This document shows, piece after piece, positions 62,158-64,000 of a stretch of DNA of 64,000 bases (positions are counted from its first letter, which is position 1; each line of letters opens with the position of its first letter). Below the pieces are notes generated by a model. That model was not told where the DNA came from. It searched no databases and was given only the letters and a program-made list of their open reading frames with translations. A program made the position numbers and the translations under genes. The DNA comes from Terrirubrum flagellatum (GTDB lineage Bacteria; Pseudomonadota; Alphaproteobacteria; Rhizobiales; Beijerinckiaceae). The stretch covers positions 3,782,001 through 3,846,000 of the forward strand of contig NZ_CP091851.1 of assembly GCF_022059845.1 (NCBI RefSeq). The letters are read 5' to 3'.

Positions 62158-62745
62158 TTAGTGCGCCGGAACGGGAACAGCGATCGGCGCTGTCGCGGTC
62201 TGGGCTGCCGGCTGCGGATGATAGGCCCAGACCTGGCTGTTGCTGTCGATGACGTGGACCGGAGTCGTCTGAATGCGATCGCCACTCGGAAGCGTGGTCT
62301 CGGACATCGGGCCGCTGAATGATACGAGCCGCAATCGCGTGCGATGCACGCGAGAGCCGGGCGGCGCATTCTGCTCCAGCACGTCGACGACGCCGGGAGA
62401 GATGACAGCTTCAACAATCGCCGTGTGGTGCGATCGCGTCTGCACGCTCGTCCCGGCTTGCTGCCAGCTTCCGTCGGGATGGATTGTTCGGACGATGCTG
62501 TTGTCGTTCCAGCGGTAATTCCGGAATTGCAGGATGTCGCCGGGGCGCAGGCCGTTCACGAGATCAGCGACAGGATCGCCCCAGACATAATTCTGGTTTC
62601 CGTTGATGTGGCCCATGATCTGCGTCGAGGTCCGGCCGCCATTCTGCGCGAGCGCCTGCTCCGCCAGAGTCCAGCACTGGCCGTTGCCGACGATCTGATT
62701 CATGCGCGCGAGCGCCCAATTCACAATATCTTCGGGAAGAGACAT
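62158..62745 (-). CDS. CHAP-like cysteine hydrolase domain protein
   Basis: A 195-residue protein with the layout of a CHAP (NlpC/P60-type) domain: Cys24 in NGQCWTLAEQAL, a PGDILQFRNY strand, His107 in SHHTAIVEAV and Glu124/Asn126 in VLEQN, the usual Cys-His-Glu-Asn set of amidases or peptidases. There is no signal peptide or membrane helix, so it may be cytoplasmic or exported by another route. GAGGAG lies about 8 nt before the ATG at 62745. The substrate is unknown. Confidence 0.75.
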   Translation of the reverse strand: MSLPEDIVNWALARMNQIVGNGQCWTLAEQALAQNGGRTSTQIMGHINGNQNYVWGDPVADLVNGLRPGDILQFRNYRWNDNSIVRTIHPDGSWQQAGTSVQTRSHHTAIVEAVISPGVVDVLEQNAPPGSRVHRTRLRLVSFSGPMSETTLPSGDRIQTTPVHVIDSNSQVWAYHPQPAAQTATAPIAVPVPAH

Positions 62746-62908
62746 CAGACGGCTCCTCGATGAGACCGTGTGATGATGCCTCGCGAAATATATGTTGACC
62801 GTGCGCGCTCGCACGAGCTTGCGATCTGTCGCGCGCGCAGTTTCGACGACGTCGCTATGATTTCTGGCGCTGATCTCGCACTGGCTGCGGATCAGCCGGC
62901 CTGATCGA

Positions 62909-63115
62909 CTAATTGCGCAGAGGCTGACGCTTGCGATTCTCGTCCTGCTTCTCGACCCAGGCGATGGCGAGATCGAGCGAGGCGAAGCGCGGGCCGGGAT
63001 TGAGGTCTGCAGCCGCTTCGGAGCGGCCATATTCAATGGCGTACTGATTCACGTCCCGCAGGTGACGAATGACGATGAAACTGTTCTCGTTCTGCGTGGG
63101 ACGGTCTGGAGTCAT
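62909..63115 (-). CDS. short hypothetical protein
   Basis: A 68-residue soluble protein without recognised family. It has an amphipathic pattern with ENSFIVIRHLRDVNQYAIEY and DLAIAWVEKQDENRK, compatible with a small alpha/beta fold. The ATG at 63115 was chosen for GGTGG upstream. It has no operon partner: 163 bp separate it from the CHAP-like gene and 224 bp from the next gene, with nothing else visible there. Confidence 0.6.
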   Translation of the reverse strand: MTPDRPTQNENSFIVIRHLRDVNQYAIEYGRSEAAADLNPGPRFASLDLAIAWVEKQDENRKRQPLRN

Positions 63116-63339
63116 GTTCAATTCCACCGGTTTTCTTTTGGCCGATCTTCTTAATCCTGCGGCGTCAAACTGGTTCCCGAAAAGGGGCACGCAAAGCCGA
63201 TCGCAAGAAGCAGGCCAGCTCTGGAGAACATTCGCCTTCTCCCGATTTTTCAGTGGTTTGCGCAGCCGACGGCGCGTTTGCGTCATCATTGGCGCATGAG
63301 AGCCAGGAGCCGAAATCGCGCGTTCCGCCCGATTCTGGG

Positions 63340-64000
63340 TCAGGCGCCGAAGGAGCGCGGCGCCGCGCTGACCGCCACGGCCTGACCGTTGCGGATCTCG
63401 TTCACCGCCAGCGCCCTTTCGCTCAGCCCGTCCTGACGGAAGCGGAAGATCCCGTCGGCGCCGCCGAAGCCGGACGGATTGGTCAGCACCTCATCGGAAA
63501 AGCGGCGCTGCCCTTGAGTCCTGACCAGTGCAACCACCAGAGAAGCCGCGTCGTAACTGAGCGTGGAGATGCGGGTCGGGCTGGCGTTGAACTTGGCGCG
63601 GTAACGCTGGGCGAAATTATCGAAGCCTGAAGGGTCGGGCGCAGCAAACCAGCCGCCCTGAAACTGGGCGATGCGGAACACCGAGGACTCATTCCATTGG
63701 CCCAATCCGAGAGGCTTCACGCGCGCCGCGCTGAAATTCGCGGCGCCAAGGCCTTCCGCGATGATCGCCAGCACGTCGCCGCGGGTCGGCAGGAACAGGG
63801 CGTCCGCCTGTGCTGTCGGGCCGGCGACGACGCCCGCGATGGCCTGGATCGCCGGCTGCATTCGCGCGCGATCGGCGGGCAGGCTCTGCACGGCGACGAG
63901 GCGGCCGCCGCGTTTCGCCACGGCGCTCTGGAAGGCGGCGCTGGCGACCGAGCCATAGGCGTCTTCCGGGATCAGCGCCGCGAAGGAGCGCTTGCCCTGC
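63340..64000 (-). CDS. penicillin-binding protein activator / Leu-Ile-Val-binding-type protein, C-terminal part
   Basis: The frame runs out of the window at 64000, so only the last 220 or so residues are seen. The sequence FAALIPEDAYGSVASAAFQ, then ALFLPTRGDVLAII, FQGGWFAAPDPSGFDNFAQRY and LSYDAASLVVALV, is a type-I periplasmic-binding fold of the kind found in LpoA-like penicillin-binding-protein activators. Convergent position beside hemW fits the usual order in Hyphomicrobiales, where this gene is near rsmI. It acts in the periplasm on cell-wall synthesis by family inference. Confidence 0.82.
   Translation of the reverse strand, partial: QGKRSFAALIPEDAYGSVASAAFQSAVAKRGGRLVAVQSLPADRARMQPAIQAIAGVVAGPTAQADALFLPTRGDVLAIIAEGLGAANFSAARVKPLGLGQWNESSVFRIAQFQGGWFAAPDPSGFDNFAQRYRAKFNASPTRISTLSYDAASLVVALVRTQGQRRFSDEVLTNPSGFGGADGIFRFRQDGLSERALAVNEIRNGQAVAVSAAPRSFGA

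Overview
The window is GC-rich DNA with short intergenic gaps, many ATGA-type start/stop overlaps and occasional GTG/TTG starts. Gene content and order (rph-rdgB-hemW followed by a penicillin-binding-protein activator, InrS/CsoR-like and CueR/HmrR-like metal sensors, many amine and heterocycle catabolic genes) point to an alphaproteobacterium of the Hyphomicrobiales (Rhizobiales). I cannot go below order from sequence reading alone. I see no rRNA, tRNA, CRISPR array, insertion sequence or phage gene.

Region 1 (1-12.4 kb) is a metal-homeostasis block. Two minus-strand copper units lie under near-identical CueR-type promoters. One is a periplasmic/outer-membrane detoxification operon (His-rich protein, small lipoprotein, lipidated TolC-type protein, multicopper oxidase, cupredoxin, CusF-like protein). 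The other is copA-ferredoxin-cueR. A small HMA chaperone has its own CueR-like box. Next to it a Zn/Cd/Pb-type MerR regulator faces a P-type ATPase with a very His-rich, repeated N-terminus across a MerR-type promoter with a 19-bp spacer. A small Myb/SANT-like protein and a YaiI-family protein end the block.

Region 2 (12.3-25 kb) is built for amine or amino-acid oxidation. It holds two complete, differently ordered sets of a three-subunit HcnABC/opine-oxidase-like dehydrogenase (2Fe-2S protein, FAD/Fe-S pyridine-nucleotide-type subunit, DAO-type FAD subunit). With them are a class III aminotransferase, an Lrp regulator, a GhrA-like reductase, a double GNAT protein, a monomeric sarcosine-oxidase-like enzyme and an aldehyde dehydrogenase.

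Region 3 (25-28.8 kb) is a nickel/cobalt unit. A divergent promoter carries a CsoR/RcnR-type palindrome. To its left is a two-repeat protein whose domain resembles the soluble loop of the NicO exporter. To its right are a GNAT protein, the NicO exporter and a C-H-C type (InrS-like) DUF156 regulator. A type II haloacid dehalogenase follows.

Region 4 (28.9-36.7 kb) is a plus-strand operon with a PuuB-like oxidase, a complete Dpp/Opp-type ABC importer and a FadR-type GntR regulator. A GATTGT-TG-ACAATC palindrome overlaps the predicted -35 box, and a strong terminator closes the unit.

Region 5 (36.7-52 kb) is the most notable part: one long minus-strand run encoding a Liv-type ABC importer (with fused LivH-LivM), an ATP-dependent hydantoinase/oxoprolinase pair (HyuA, HyuB), a molybdenum hydroxylase (FAD subunit plus fused FeS-Mo subunit), a 6-hydroxynicotinate-reductase-like Fe-S protein, and a single reading frame joining UPF0280 to DUF1185. 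Together these look like a pathway that imports, hydroxylates, reduces and opens an N-heterocycle (nicotinate-like or a cyclic amide).

Region 6 (52-64 kb) is mostly housekeeping: a LysE exporter, pncB, a Sel1 protein, a hydrolase, an orphan histidine kinase, a disulfide-less flavoprotein paired with a TVP38 membrane protein, rph-rdgB-hemW, a CHAP-like protein, a short hypothetical protein and the C-terminal part of a penicillin-binding-protein activator cut by the window edge.
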